DNA from: Siniperca chuatsi
Lineage: Eukaryota > Chordata > Actinopteri > Centrarchiformes > Sinipercidae
Direction of reading: 5' to 3'
Assembly (NCBI RefSeq): GCF_020085105.1
Contig: NC_058043.1
Coordinates: 15,409,167-15,473,166 of the forward strand
DNA: 64,000 bases
Shown here: positions 1 to 11,774 of the stretch, piece by piece
Position numbering within the stretch: position 1 is the stretch's first letter
Layout: every line of letters begins with the position of its first letter
The notes under the pieces: generated by a model
Told to the model about the DNA's origin: nothing
Seen by the model: only the letters and a program-made list of their open reading frames with translations
Database searches by the model: none
Made by a program: the position numbers and the translations under genes

Positions 1-128
1 AAAACCCACAACGCAGTTTGTGTTGGATATGGTATGCAGACTCATATTTTATTGACAGAAACTATAATCTGTTTTTGATGGCAGTATGTGCATGTAAAAT
101 AAATGTTTTTGCTGTTATGTTTCACCAG

Positions 129-2137
129 AGATGCACAGAAATGGTGGAGACTTCATTCATGTGTTCCTTGGCATCGGATTTGTTTTGCTTTCTCTCACCC
201 TCCTTGTGTGTCTATCTTATACCTGTATAAAGAACCTAAGGAAGAACAAAATATGTAAGTGGGCCTTCATGGAAATACATAAAATGATGAACATATCAGC
301 ACATGTTGAGGTTAACACAGGCATGATTTCAAGAAATCACATCATTAATCAGTAAAAGCAAATGAGCAATGTGGTTTTTTGTAAAGACTGATTTTCACAC
401 AAAAACATAATGATTTTTAAAAGAAGCAGATCTCCCCCCCCATGGAAATTTTCATGTTTTATTGTTTTACAACTAAGAAAATCAAAGTAGATTTAATGTG
501 GCCTTTTTTCACACAGATTGACAGAAAAAGACCCTTTCATGTCCAAGTGAAAACAGATCTCTGCAAAATAATCTAAATGAATCGCAAATGTAAAATACAA
601 AATACTTTTTTGTGTAAATATTCTCTCACTTTACTGTAATTTGACACACCTAAATTATCACTGGTGCAGTCAGTTGTGTTTTAGAAGTCACATAATTAGT
701 TCAATGGAGATCACCTGCGTGTAGCTATGAGGTTTCAGTTGATTGTCGTATAAATAGACCTTCACCTGGAAGTTCCAACTTTTGATCAGTCAGTATCATG
801 GTTAAACATACATCATGAGGACAAAGGAACATTACTAGTAACTCTCGAAAAAGTGAATGAAAAGAACTTATCAGGGGATAGATACAAGAAATTTTTCACT
901 TGCTTAACTACCTTTGGAGTGTGGTAAAAACTGAAGAAAAAAATTAAGAAATGAAAATAGTATGGCACAGCTGTAAACCTGCCTAGAGCAGGACGTCATC
1001 AAAAAATGTGAGGGAGCCAAAGGCCACCAAGAGACCTATGACAATTCTGAAGCGTTGCACATCTGGACAGTGCAAATTTTCCCAGTTCTTCTTTGCAAAA
1101 CTGCTCAAGGTCTGTCAGTTTGCATTTGGGTCGTGAGTGAACAGCATTTTTCATGTCCAGTCACAAATTCTTAATTGGATTGAGATCTGGACTGACTCAG
1201 CCACTGAGGGTCTTTTTCTGTTGATCAGTGTAAAAAAAAGCCACATTAATTCTACTTTGATTCATTGTTTTAACAAAAATTTCCAAGGGGAGATGAATAC
1301 TTTCTATAGGCACTGCATTTTGCAGAGTGTACCCATGCATAGCTAAAAATTGTTGAAGATGCTGTTCAGCATAGGGTTAGCAAATTAGATCTTTTTGTCA
1401 GATCAGATAAATATGCTTCCTGCTGATAAAAGAGAAAAATGGGTAGAAAACAAGATGGTTACTATGGCCCAGAGTCTCTGAAAGCAATTTTTACAAAGTC
1501 AATATATTATTCCTTTTTGAAGTGTGTGTGCACTTCACATTGCATTTTTATAATAAGCTTTTCACTCAGAGCTTTGCATTTTGTTTTTTAATCCAATATT
1601 TTCCAGCTTTTTAATTCAACAATGTAAGAAAATAATCTTTCATTTTTTCCATAAAACATTGTTTATTAAGTAAGATAAAAGAAGATAACAAATATCAAAT
1701 GCCTACAGTAATATGTACACATATATAGATTTAAAAACAAGCAGCATCAGCAATTGAGGGACATCAATGGAGAACAATGATTTATATGTTTGAAATACTT
1801 GAAAGACATGAAATCACAGTCTAAATGAAATTGGACATTCATAGACAAAAACTGAGAGTGGTGTGGCAGAGTCTGAGTGTAGGTGATGTGTAGGTAAGAA
1901 TATGACATGACTGCAGTGGGTATTTGATGATGCTACTGATTTCAAAACATTTTGTTTGTATTTATTCTCTCCACTTCAGATAATAATCCTATCGAAATCA
2001 TAACAGGCTCCACCAACACCAATGACTTTCACCTGTCAAAGGAGGAGAGTGGGCTTGGGCTCATCGTGCAGGATGAATCCAGGAACAGCAACAGTTTTGG
2101 CCTCCTGCATCTGGAAAAAGTCACAAGTCTAAGATGA
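129..2137 (+). CDS. C-terminal end of an unidentified single-pass membrane protein (5' part outside window)
   Basis: Two coding exons are visible. Exon 129-254 follows a pyrimidine-rich acceptor ending in CAG and stops at a clear donor (ATAT|gtaagt). The last exon, 1980-2137, follows TCTCCACTTCAG and ends in TGA. The phases agree: one base is left over at the donor and two are supplied at the acceptor, making a Tyr codon. The joined tail has a short outside stretch, one hydrophobic segment of about 21 residues (core FLGIGFVLLSLTLLVCLSY), a basic stop-transfer patch (KNLRKNK) and a cytoplasmic tail of about 55 residues ending HLEKVTSLR. This is type I receptor architecture. I do not recognise the family: there is no Box1, ITIM or death-domain signature in the tail. 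A short-tailed cytokine receptor or a cell-adhesion protein would fit. The true start is upstream of base 1. Confidence 0.6.
755..1325 (+). mobile_element. Degenerate Tc1/mariner-like DNA transposon remnant
   Basis: Around 816-1010 there is a decayed reading of a Tc1-family transposase N-terminus. An ATG is followed by Arg-Thr-Lys-Glu-His, then an early stop, then codons matching the usual GDxYKK, WKxYGTA and LPRAGRHQK segments in shifting frames. The part after about 1020 (GCAAAACTGCTCAAG-type sequence, TTCTTAATTGGATTGAG) resembles the 3' part of another teleost DNA-element relic, so this may be two joined pieces. It lies in the last intron of the membrane-protein gene. It is dead: several stops, most of the transposase missing and no intact terminal repeats seen. 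Family assignment is by recognition, not alignment. Confidence 0.5.
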
Positions 2138-2224
2138 CATGATCAGTCTGTTCAACAAGCAGTACAATAATATTGAAGTAGTACAAAGCATCTTGCTCGG
2201 TATCAGTACACATTTAAATCTAGA

Positions 2225-2345
2225 GAAACCTGTTAAGGTTAGAGATGGGCTTGAAAGATCCCTGGTTCGATCTCCAGCAGGACAGATCTAGGCAGTTGTC
2301 CCATCCTCATTACCACTGTTGAGGTGCCCTTGAGCAAGGCGCTTA
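2225..2345 (+). repeat. tRNA-type SINE fragment
   Basis: Holds a polymerase III B-box-like stretch (CTGGTTCGATCTCC) followed by the fish SINE phrase TGAGGTGCCCTTGAGCAAGG. The 5' A-box part is missing or eroded. It lies in the 3' untranslated region of the preceding gene, between its stop codon and the AATAAA signal at 2493. Confidence 0.5.
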
Positions 2346-2492
2346 ACCTCCATCTGAAATAGTAAATATTAATGTGAAAATCTAAAGGATTAACAACTGT
2401 GTCCACTGTACACTTGCTGTTTCATAACAATGCTCTAAGGAGGACTGGGGTGTGACTGTAAAGATTATTTTGTAAATCTTCTGAAGTCTATG

Positions 2493-2498
2493 AATAAA
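2493..2498 (+). promoter_or_regulatory. Poly(A) signal of the 5'-truncated membrane-protein gene
   Basis: AATAAA about 355 bases after the stop codon, the first canonical signal downstream. It gives a plausible end to the transcript. Confidence 0.5.
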
Positions 2499-2519
2499 TA
2501 GATGTTTTTACATTTCTAA

Positions 2520-4140
2520 AGATCCCAACTGTTTTTTTACATCCAGGATAAAAGATAGAGATTAATTATAATTTGCATCACTGAATTGGGATTGGCATGT
2601 ATTTAATGTTTACATTTTTTTAACTTACTTTCTACTGGTCAGAAATTGTCATTTAGATGGCTATTGACATACAGTATCCCTACACTCAAAAATGACTCAG
2701 ACCTTGACTTCACTGACTTGTATCTGTGCAAAGTTTGTCACTAGAGAGGTGTTTTCACATTCCTCTACTGAAGTTGGAGATGTCTGTACACTTCCCTTAA
2801 ATCTGAGATTCAAACACTCCAGGAAAGCTAGATTTGGTATACAAATCACAAATCTGAAAGCCAATCGCAAAACTACCAGCAAAGAAACAGGAAACCTCCA
2901 ACGCAGAGAGACTTGTCAATACAGAGCAAGTGTTGCCACTAAGTTAGCATAGTAAAAGTTTTGACAGCGAACATGGTAGAGTGTGCAGTTTTTGGATGTG
3001 ACCCTGGAGCATCCTTTCCCTATCTACTAACATTATGTGATAACAATGTGAACACACTGTAACATCATAGCAGATATTATTGTATGTTTCACAACCACTA
3101 ACGTCATGTCAGCCACTGCCAGTTACAAGCTAACAAACAACATAAACCAATAAAAGATGCTAACTACACTTACCATTCTGATACGTTTGCAAGTCGCTGA
3201 TTTTGGTGCACAAAAGATTCCTCATCTGGGTCTGACTGAGGCTCAGTCCCATTTAAAAAAAATGTTTTATGTAGGATAACCATGTTAAACTAAATATTAA
3301 TCATAGCAGAGTATTTTTACATACGTGTCTGGAGCGGAACTTTAAGTTATTGTGCTAAAAACATTTCATGTAGCCTATATTTTTTATTTGTAGTTACTTT
3401 CCCCCCTCTTCTTTTCACTCACCAACTATAAAAGGAGAACCTAACCATCCTGATACAACCACGAGAAAGAATCTACTTAGATTATCTTTATATCCAGAAA
3501 AGTTTCTTGTATCAATTTATATAAAAAAAACCCATCACATCTTGTTATAGCATCTTCTTTAGCTCTGATTAGATATCTTTTCATTATAACATGGAATACA
3601 TATGAATATATAATGACATATGAATGTATAATGAGAAAAGTTTGAAACCATGGTCAAAAATATGTTATTATCAGGGCCATAACCAGGATTTTAGAAGTAC
3701 TAAGTTCATGAGTCCTAAATGCAGCTCTTTTGGATGAGAATTGTTCTTTTTTTGAGCCTGATTTGGTAAAAAAAACAAACAAACAACAACAACAACCAGA
3801 AGGCTTACAGTTATACTATTTGATCATTTCTAGACACATTTCTTAAACAGTGACTAACGGCCTTATATTCTAATGTAAATATTGCAAAATACATGCATTA
3901 AAGCAACGTATTACACAGGGTGTATTATACAGTAAGGTGTATTAGCCAGCTAATCTATAATTTTAATAAACTGTTGCATCTATGATCATTTTCTTTCAAC
4001 CACACCAAATAAACAAAACAAAAAACAAAAAACAAACATTGTTATATGAGACCATCTACACCAAGGGCCATGATATACAGGAGCCAAACCCTGTAATTTG
4101 TGGTCACATTTTGGAGTCCTGGCTGATGTCCTGGGTGTAG
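2520..4140. other. Intergenic stretch before arl8b; no gene seen
   Basis: AT-rich DNA between the first gene's poly(A) signal and the arl8b 5' region. The longest open frames (about 86 codons) show no recognisable domain. A short reading at 2973-3030 begins MVECAVFGCDPGASF, which resembles the first residues of a THAP zinc finger and may be transposon debris. Simple A-rich runs occur at 3767-3795 and 4005-4035. Confidence 0.5.
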
Positions 4141-4298
4141 TTCCTCCATGTGACAGTGGGGGCGCTGTTTACTTTTAGGCAGGCTGATCATATGACAGCT
4201 GCCTGCGTCCCACTTCCCTTCCCCACTGGAAAACGCCACATCTGACAGGGAGGGCGAGACAGATACATCCACAGGGGAGTGTGAACACCGACCTCAAG

Positions 4299-7200
4299 AT
4301 GCTGGCACTAATAAACCGGCTTCTGGACTGGTTGAAGTCTCTGTTTTGGAAGGAGGAGATGGAGCTGACACTGGTCGGCCTCCAGTACTCGGGAAAAACA
4401 ACATTTGTAAACGTGATCGCTGTAAGTCTTCAGCTGCTAGCCACCTTGCTAGGGTAGTGCTAATACCATTAGCGCTAATAATGGGATAACAGGTACCAAG
4501 CTAGGTCTGTGCTACGCTGTCTGGTTGTTTGGGTCCAAAAACGTTGATGCATTGTTACTCTGTTGGGAGCGCAGCATCCATAAAAACGCACCTGAAACTG
4601 AGTCAGGTTGTTGGACTTGTGTCAACAAGTCAGCTGAGCTAACTAGTTTGCTGCTGGTGGGTCCTTATCGGCTAGTTGCTTACTGTGTTATGATTGTTTA
4701 ACATGCTAAACCCAAACACAGCATTCATATATTTGCTTTGTTGTGACTTTTATCTCTTCCAAACTGTGGGTTTGGAAGAGATAAAAGTCTGAGTTCAAAG
4801 CTGTCACCGTTTTTCAGCCACCAGGAAGTTAACTTAAAAACACGATGACCATTACAGCAACTGCCCGAGTTGTAGCCAATCATTCACATTACAACACAGT
4901 GTGTCATTTCTGTACAGGTCTCCTGCAGCAAGCTGAAACTGACCTCCACTCCAAAACAAAAAAATTCCAATTATTCTTAAGATTTTAGAGGTAAAACTGG
5001 AGCTGACTCACTGACAGTGAATAGAGACTGGGTGGGTTATTTTTAAACTTGATTTAGAAAATATCTGTCTCTCACTTGTTGTTGGTGTTGATGCCTGAGT
5101 GCAGGCAGCCAGTGGCAGTGACAGATTCCTTCAACACACCAACAAAAGACTAGATTAACAGTTTCTAAACATTGTTCGGTTAAATGTGGCATATAACATA
5201 AACAGCAGTTGATGCTTTCTGTAGTAAGCATCTGATAGGACTCCTACTGCAGGAGCTTTAGATGCAAATTGTGATTAAAGGTGCACAGACATTGGTATCT
5301 TTTGCTGAGGCTGGAGAGCATTCGTTTTTTTTTTTTTTATCTTGTGCAACTTTTGCAGGGGTTTCTCAAAACCGGTGTTTCTGGTGGAGCAGTTTTTCAT
5401 TGGCTAATAACTAGACAGCAACTGAGTTTCTAGCAGCATATTGCGAAAAGTAAGCTTAAGTTTCATGGCTTTGTTTAGAGTCGTTGTCAGTTTGCAGTTA
5501 TGATGGCTCTCACAACATTTCACACACATTTTGCCTTTTACTCCATCAGCTCTCTAGATCAAATGGTGTGTAGCGAAGAGTAAAAATCCTTGAATCCTAA
5601 TATTAATAATTAAGTGACCTTTAAGCTTAGTGTTACCGAAGTCTGCAGAGAATGAATAATGTTAGAGGAAGAGATGTCAAATTCTTTGCACCTGAGATAT
5701 GTGTCAAACATTTTCCTCTGCCAAAACTCTTGGGACTATGGCTGTCTGTCATGTTAATTTAATCTGTATGATTGATCTGGACACATTTCTGTTTTTTTCA
5801 CAAGTGTGTTTAAAAAGAAAAAAAAACAACTGGATTGACAGGATTTTAGGTTTAGGTTTAATTTGATATCAGTGGCAACATATCTCCACTAGAGCTGAAA
5901 CAATGAATTAATTGATTGGTCAATCCATAGAAAAACAATTACTGTAACTACTTTGTTAATCGATTAAGTGTGCAAGTTATGTTTTCAATCAAATGCCAAA
6001 CATTCAGTGATTCCACCTCCTCATTTGTGATCTGCCTTTCCGTGGTTTATATCATTGTAAAGTGAATATCTTTAGGTTTTTTGGATTGTTGGTCGGAAAA
6101 ACAAGCCATTTGAAGACGTCACCTTGGCTTTAGGAAACAGTGGCCTTTTCTGTGCATTTTTCACAATTTTTCGACATTTAATTTACCAAACAACTAATCG
6201 ATTAATCAAGAAAATTTTGTAAGAAGGTGTTGTTACGGAGAGAGCAAACGGCCAGTGCATATTTTATTGTATGTTTAAAAGAAGATTAAACTTATACCAA
6301 AATGTCACAGTTTGGGGTTGGAACATAACCCTTCTCTTTTCGTCACAGTGATGAAAAAATGCCCTGCCAGCCAGTGGCACAAAAGAGTGAGTGAATGGTT
6401 GTACAGTGGGAGGTTCCTCCTTTCTCAGTCATAAGACTGCTGCACTCATTTCCACCTAGCTTCATCAGGTGACTCTGGCAAGTCATGCGCTGTGAAATGT
6501 GTGTACAGCAGACAGTGCATGTTCTCGGGTTTACAAAGGATGGCAGGGAGAAGGAATTTAGACAGCTTGTGAGTTTTAATGTTAAAGGGGAATGCCACTC
6601 TGTATGCTGAAGTGGTTTTATTTCTTCCCACTTCAGTTTCACAAAAGCCAGAACATGTGGCGACACAGTATTTAGCTTGTTTGTCATTGTGGTTTAAAAT
6701 TATTTATTCTGTGTTTGTTGTTTTAGTTTTAAGAGAACATGTTTGCTTTTCACAAATACCAGTTCCCTGCCTTTTCACAGGTTTGGACATAGTTACACAT
6801 AAACTAGATTTTTACAGCATGTTGTCTACAACATGCCAAGCTACTGCACAGCCACTTCATTTGTTAATAAAAGTATGTAAAAGTACCAGAGATGTCATAG
6901 TTATGTTACATTTTTTCTAATAATTATGCACTTGGTTCTCTGTCCTTTTACTGGGCTGGAATATACCTGATTATGTAGTATGGATGTTTTAAAATCTGTG
7001 TGTGAAGTGGCTATATGCTACTTCATTATACTATGCCGACCCCACCCCACCCCACACGTTCTCTGTAGTAAATTGCAGTGATATTTTCATTAGGAATGCA
7101 CAATATGGATTTCTTTCAGCCGATACAGATAACCGATAATTACCTGCTTGTCATGGTTGATACTGATAAGAAGTTCATAACCTGTAGTTTATGCACACCT

Positions 7201-9893
7201 GAGGGTAAGAAAGGCTAAGATATATTGAACAAAGATGGATGAATTAATATTCCATAGCTCACCAAATCTAACTGACATCACTATTGTTAACACATCAAAA
7301 ACAAAGAACAGTTCTGACTCTTCAAATGTCATTTATTTCTTCTAGTTAAGTCCATCAAAAAACTTTACCAACGTACTTTGGTTTTCATAGAGCATAAAGC
7401 CTATCAGACGTTTTGCCTTGGAATTCAAAATAAATGATTATTATTATTGACCGATAATTTATCAGCTCTGATATATATCGTGCATCCCGAATTTTCATCA
7501 ATGGAAAGTCACACGATTTGATGAGAAATGACTTAAACTTGTCTTTCCTTTCAGTCTGGGCATTTCAGTGAAGACATGATCCCTACAGTCGGGTTCAACA
7601 TGAGGAAGGTCACCAAAGGAAACGTCACCATCAAGGTATTTTAATCTTTCTGCTGTGATCACAGTGTAATGAAACCAGCACTCTGGTTGTACAAGGAGGG
7701 AATAATTGCATTGTTAATGACATTTGAAAAAGGAATATCTGTTTATGTGATGATGTGCCCTTAATTCTGTAGATCTGGGATATAGGAGGGCAGCCAAGGT
7801 TCAGGAGCATGTGGGAGAGGTACTGTCGGGGAGTTAATGCAATCGTGTGAGTATCCCAGTTTTGATTTTCATGTTTGTCTGAAAAACAAATGAGCGGAAA
7901 TTGAACTATAGGCCTACATGTATGTAAAACACATTTTACTAATTGTTTTGGTTTTGCTCATTTTTAGGTACATGGTTGATGCAGCAGATCGAGAAAAGGT
8001 GGAGGCATCTAGAAATGAGCTTCATAATTTACTAGACAAACCTCAGTTGCAAGGAATTCCTGTAAGTGTTCTCCGGAAACCAATTTTAAGCTTTGTGTGA
8101 TTTCTGCACCAGTCATGCAAAGCTATGTGTGGGATCTGTCAATGATTACTTGCTGCAGTTGCAGATTTCAATTGTAATGTGTTTCATAGGTTTTGGTACT
8201 CGGTAACAAAAGGGATCTCCCCAGTGCTCTAGATGAAAAGCAGCTCATTGAGAAAATGTAAGTATAAAAAATGGTACAAATACTGTCACGTTGAAAACCC
8301 AGTTCTGTCATTTTAAATGTACAACAGTGCACTGCAGATTCTGTCTGTCATAAAAATGGCCCTATTTATTCTTGTCTTAGAGTTTTACTGGAAGAATAAT
8401 TTGGGATTTAACGTTAGAATATTATTATTTTGGGGCGCCCCAGTAGCTCACCTGTTAGAGCACGCACCACATATGAAGTCCTTACCGAAGTGGCCTGGGT
8501 TCGAGTCTGCGGCCGTTTGCTGCATGTCATCCCCTCTCTCTCTCTCAACTGCACTATCAAATAAAGGCAAAAAGCCCAAATAATAACAATATTAAAAAAA
8601 TATTATTATTTTAAAATCTGGTCTGTACATATTAAAACGTTCTACTTTATATCTGGTTCTGTTTTTTAATCCCACACCAGTTGAACAACCTTTGTACTAA
8701 TGACAGGTTAAAAAATCAGGACCATTTCCTCCTTCATTTCTTTTCTGTTAAAACGGGAGCTGTGTTAAGCTTACTGTAAGGAAGTGGCTCCCTCTGCTGT
8801 CAAGTCAGAAACGTGCTGAGCATTGTGCTCATGCTTCTCAAACTGTTTTCCACCAGCTGCAGATGAATGAGACTGATGATCAGTCTCAATACACACTTCT
8901 CATATTTATTTGTTTATGTGCCTTTTTTCCCTTCAAAGGAATCTGGCAGCTATTCAGGACAGAGAGATTTGCTGCTACTCGATTTCCTGCAAAGAGAAAG
9001 ACAACATTGGTGAGTTGCAGTTAAATGACTGCAGTATCATTTTGTGTTAACTCTAGAGCCTAATTTCCACTAGGGATAGGGGGAAATTTTTGTCACCCCC
9101 ACTTTTACAGTTTCAGTTTTACTCACCAAAATCTCCCCAGTGTCCTCATACTGTCCAGCCCCAAAAATCCAGATGAAAGAAGAGACAAGCTGATAAACAA
9201 ATGTTGATACATTCATTTAAATAGCCTTCAATTATTACTGTACGCTCACAACAATAAGCTTAAAGGGCTACTCCACCGATTTTACACATGAAGTTCAATT
9301 TACTCATCATAAGAGGTTCTACTCACCCTGTGAAAACAATTGTATAATGTCTTCTGTGGCTCGGGAGCAGCTTTCCAAAGTCTTGCATAACCCTGCTGAT
9401 GTAATGAAAGACTTTTCTTTGTAAAAACATCTGGTTTCATTGTGTCACTTTCAGTTCTTACACCAGACTTGTCTTAACGTGCAGTATAAGTGAGGGGAAA
9501 CATTCTGGCAAGAATTAAATATGAAGATCAAAATGAATCACCACACACTGAAATGACTGTGTTGTTTGCTCCTAATAAAGTCACAGTAAAGTCATTTCAG
9601 TGTGCGGTGATTAATTTTGATCCTCACCTGAGATGTTCCTGCTACCGACTAGTACCTGATGGTAAATACTGGCTGTGCATGGGGAGTTCTGTTCATGATT
9701 ATAGTAGTGTTTGAATGGTGTTCTGTGTAGCTAAATCTGTATGCAATCATATTGTGTGTTGCTAGTGAGTTATGCTGAATCATCAGAAATGCCTGAGTCA
9801 TAAACTGATCCTCGACTGACCCAGCATGTTTCTTTGATTCCAGATATCACACTTCAGTGGCTCATCCAGCACTCAAAATCCAGGAGGAGCTGA
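4299..9893 (+). CDS. arl8b: ADP-ribosylation factor-like protein 8B, lysosomal small GTPase
   Basis: Seven coding exons: 4299-4421, 7555-7635, 7773-7846, 7968-8061, 8190-8257, 8939-9009 and 9844-9893. All have GT-AG borders and matching phases, and together give 186 aa, the exact ARL8 family length. The protein recruits kinesin adaptors and HOPS to lysosomes, driving outward lysosome movement and fusion. Visible marks: N-terminal amphipathic helix [17 protein letters not shown], which is N-acetylated in ARL8 proteins instead of myristoylated; P-loop GLQYSGKTT; switch I with [31 protein letters not shown]-terminus HSKSRRS. It looks intact. Matches to ARL8B over ARL8A, and the edem1 gene downstream as in human 3p26, support the B paralogue. 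Teleosts carry two arl8b copies, and I cannot tell which this is. Confidence 0.96.
4745..4789. repeat. Perfect 20-bp inverted repeat (hairpin) in arl8b intron 1
   Basis: Arms 4745-4764 and 4770-4789 are exact reverse complements with a 5-base loop (TGTGG). It lies about 320 bases into intron 1. No transposon ends are visible beside it. Confidence 0.8.
5890..6220 (-). repeat. Dispersed teleost repeat (GGGCTGCAACT...GATTAATCG family), copy A
   Basis: Both ends are present as AT-rich reverse-complementary arms: AATTAATTGATTGG at the left, CTAATCGATTAATC at the right. The middle (GACGTCACCTTGGCTTTAGG) matches other copies in this window at 13399-13570, 18523-18795, 31848-31980, 47235-47390 and 53066-53415. 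It lies in arl8b intron 1. It is a short non-autonomous element with no coding capacity. Confidence 0.7.
7093..7488. mobile_element. MITE-like element with terminal inverted repeats
   Basis: The left end GGAATGCACAATAT and the right end (reverse complement GGGATGCACGATATAT) form imperfect terminal inverted repeats. Subterminal CCGATA/TATCGG-type motifs lie just inside each end. It sits in arl8b intron 1, about 65 bases before exon 2. No coding capacity. Confidence 0.6.
8432..8599 (+). mobile_element. tRNA-derived SINE with intact target-site duplication
   Basis: A tRNA-like head (GGGGCGCCCCAGTAGCTCAC) carries an A-box, and GGGTTCGAGTCTGC is a B-box. The tail reads CTATCAAATAAAGGCAAAAA and GCCCAAATAA, as in common perch-like fish SINEs. 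A perfect 13-base duplication (ATATTATTATTTT) flanks it at 8419-8431 and 8600-8612, proving a retrotransposition event and suggesting a fairly young insertion. It lies in arl8b intron 5, sense orientation. Confidence 0.85.
9258..9640. repeat. Dispersed repeat with a long internal hairpin in arl8b intron 6
   Basis: The start (AAAGGGCTACTCCACCGATTT) is a recurrent fish repeat end. Within it, 9523-9559 and 9589-9626 form an imperfect inverted repeat of about 36 bp (core CACACACTGAAATGACT against AGTCATTTCAGTGTGCGGTG) with a loop of about 30 bases. No coding capacity. The right end of the element is uncertain. Confidence 0.5.
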
Positions 9894-11230
9894 AAATTGA
9901 AGAGTTGTTTTCCCGCTGTGTTTGCCATGTTGCTGTAATGCCACACCCCCCATCACTCTGTAATGATCTACAGTCGTATCTTCAACTCACATGCTGCTCT
10001 GTTCTGCTCGTGTCACACAATCCCCCCCTTTTCACCCTGTGATTCTTTCACAAACCCTTAGCAACGCACTACTACAAATGTGATTCTGATACCAAATTTT
10101 AAGGAATGTAATTGGCATTATACGTCTTGTAAAGCTGTACTTTAACTTGGAGTAAGAACCTAATTTCTGATCTACCTTTTACCATTCAGGCATTACCCGG
10201 TTGATGATACCCAGTGGTTTTTAACAATAATCTTGGGTATACACCCTCTTGAAGATGGGTCGATTCTTTCAAACAGGCCTCATGTAATGAGAAATGTTCT
10301 TCACACAGTCAGATATGATGCCAGGAGATGACTGATGTGGACATGCAGGTTTTCCCATTTCTGTCGAGCTCTGCTTTGTGATTGTCTTTGACTGTCACCT
10401 TTCGCTTGATCAGGTTTTCTTCTTTCAAAGACTCGTCTATTGTTTTAGAAAATTGTGCATTTAAGCAAGTCAATTGAAGCAGGTCTGTACAAATATCAAG
10501 CTAGTATGATTTTTACTGATGTGAGATGTGCGTGTATGAATATATGATTCTATTTAAAGTCTGAATGTACTAAAAGTAAAGCTGTACGGCATATTGGCCT
10601 CTGTTTGTAAGTAGCCTAAGTGGAATGATGTTGTGCTGCCTCGAGGCTGAGAGAGTGGCAGAATTCAAAGTGCCTTGTACAATGTCTCTCACCTCTGAAG
10701 CAAAGCAGCGTGCAAGGTGTGCCTACCTGGGTAGAATGAAAAAAAAAAAACCACCACTTCAATATATTCAAGAAATAAAAAGGCATGCTTTTTAATTTAG
10801 ACATTGTCCTCTTATTTGTACACCAACATCTGAACTATGTATAGGTGTATGGAGAAAGGACTGACATGGTACTGAGAACGTATTTCTTTTTCTTGTTGTA
10901 GGACTTTTGAGAACAAAAGTCAGTGTTATATACTAGTAGCTATACAACAATGTAAAAATAAGGACCTCTGCTTAGGTTAAAGTTGGTTTGAGCTAAGCAG
11001 GGGATTACCTAACTCAATGTACTAATAACAGGTTCAACAAACCTTGCAAGAGTCAAATACAGGTTGTACACACCCACACGGTCCTGGCAAGAGGTCTAAT
11101 CGGGCATAGTGAGAACACCTGTGCAGGTGTACCATGGGATTTATAAAATCCATGAAAATACTGAAGTAAAAGAAAATAATTACTGACATTTAACTGCACT
11201 TCCTGCAAAAAATAAAGTATTCATTCTGTA
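9894..11230 (+). other. arl8b: Probable arl8b 3' untranslated region
   Basis: Runs from the stop codon to candidate poly(A) signals AATAAA near 10775 and near 11211. No other gene is visible. The end is uncertain because either signal could be used. Confidence 0.5.
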
Positions 11231-11631
11231 GAAAGGTCCATTTCTGTGCTCTGTATAGTAATCACACAAGCAGCATTTTAATTGTTGCAAGTTAGATCAA
11301 ATAACATATGGCAATGCATCACTTCCTAACTTCCTAATTGTGTTTTGCCTTTATAAACCCAATGTGCAAAGTGATTAGTAGCAATACCATCAGATAAAAG
11401 TAATGTATTATGAAAATACAACGTTAAAGTCACTAAAGTTAATGCAGGCTGCCAAAGTACATTTCACTGTCAAGCATTCTTTACTTTTATTGCAGTATTT
11501 TAAATGGGATTTTTAAAGACCCTTGGTACATCAGCACAGGTGTTTTCAGTTGGACCTCTAATCAAGACTCTGGCTCTACAGACTACTTGATTGACTCCCT
11601 TTAAGTTATTTAGTTTGGTGTCCTTGTGTAA

Positions 11632-11774
11632 TAGACCTTTTTCACAGCAGATATTTTGACTTGACTTTGGCTTACTGGGACACTTGATGGAACTGAGGCA
11701 TCTTTAATGAAATTAGTTTCACCTGTGCTTTTCTTGCTACGACAGGTCAAAATGTCTGCTGTGAAAAAGGTCTA
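11632..11774. mobile_element. 143-bp MITE with 29-bp terminal inverted repeats and TA ends
   Basis: The left end TAGACCTTTTTCACAGCAGA and the right end TCTGCTGTGAAAAAGGTCTA are exact reverse complements and extend with few mismatches to 29 bases. The outermost TA pairs fit a TA target-site duplication, typical of Tc1/mariner-type elements. It lies between arl8b and edem1. No coding capacity. Confidence 0.75.

Noticed and set aside
8432-8515. A tRNA gene
   Set aside because: A and B boxes are present, but there is no acceptor-stem pairing or proper anticodon arm, and the tail and 13-base duplication show it is a SINE.
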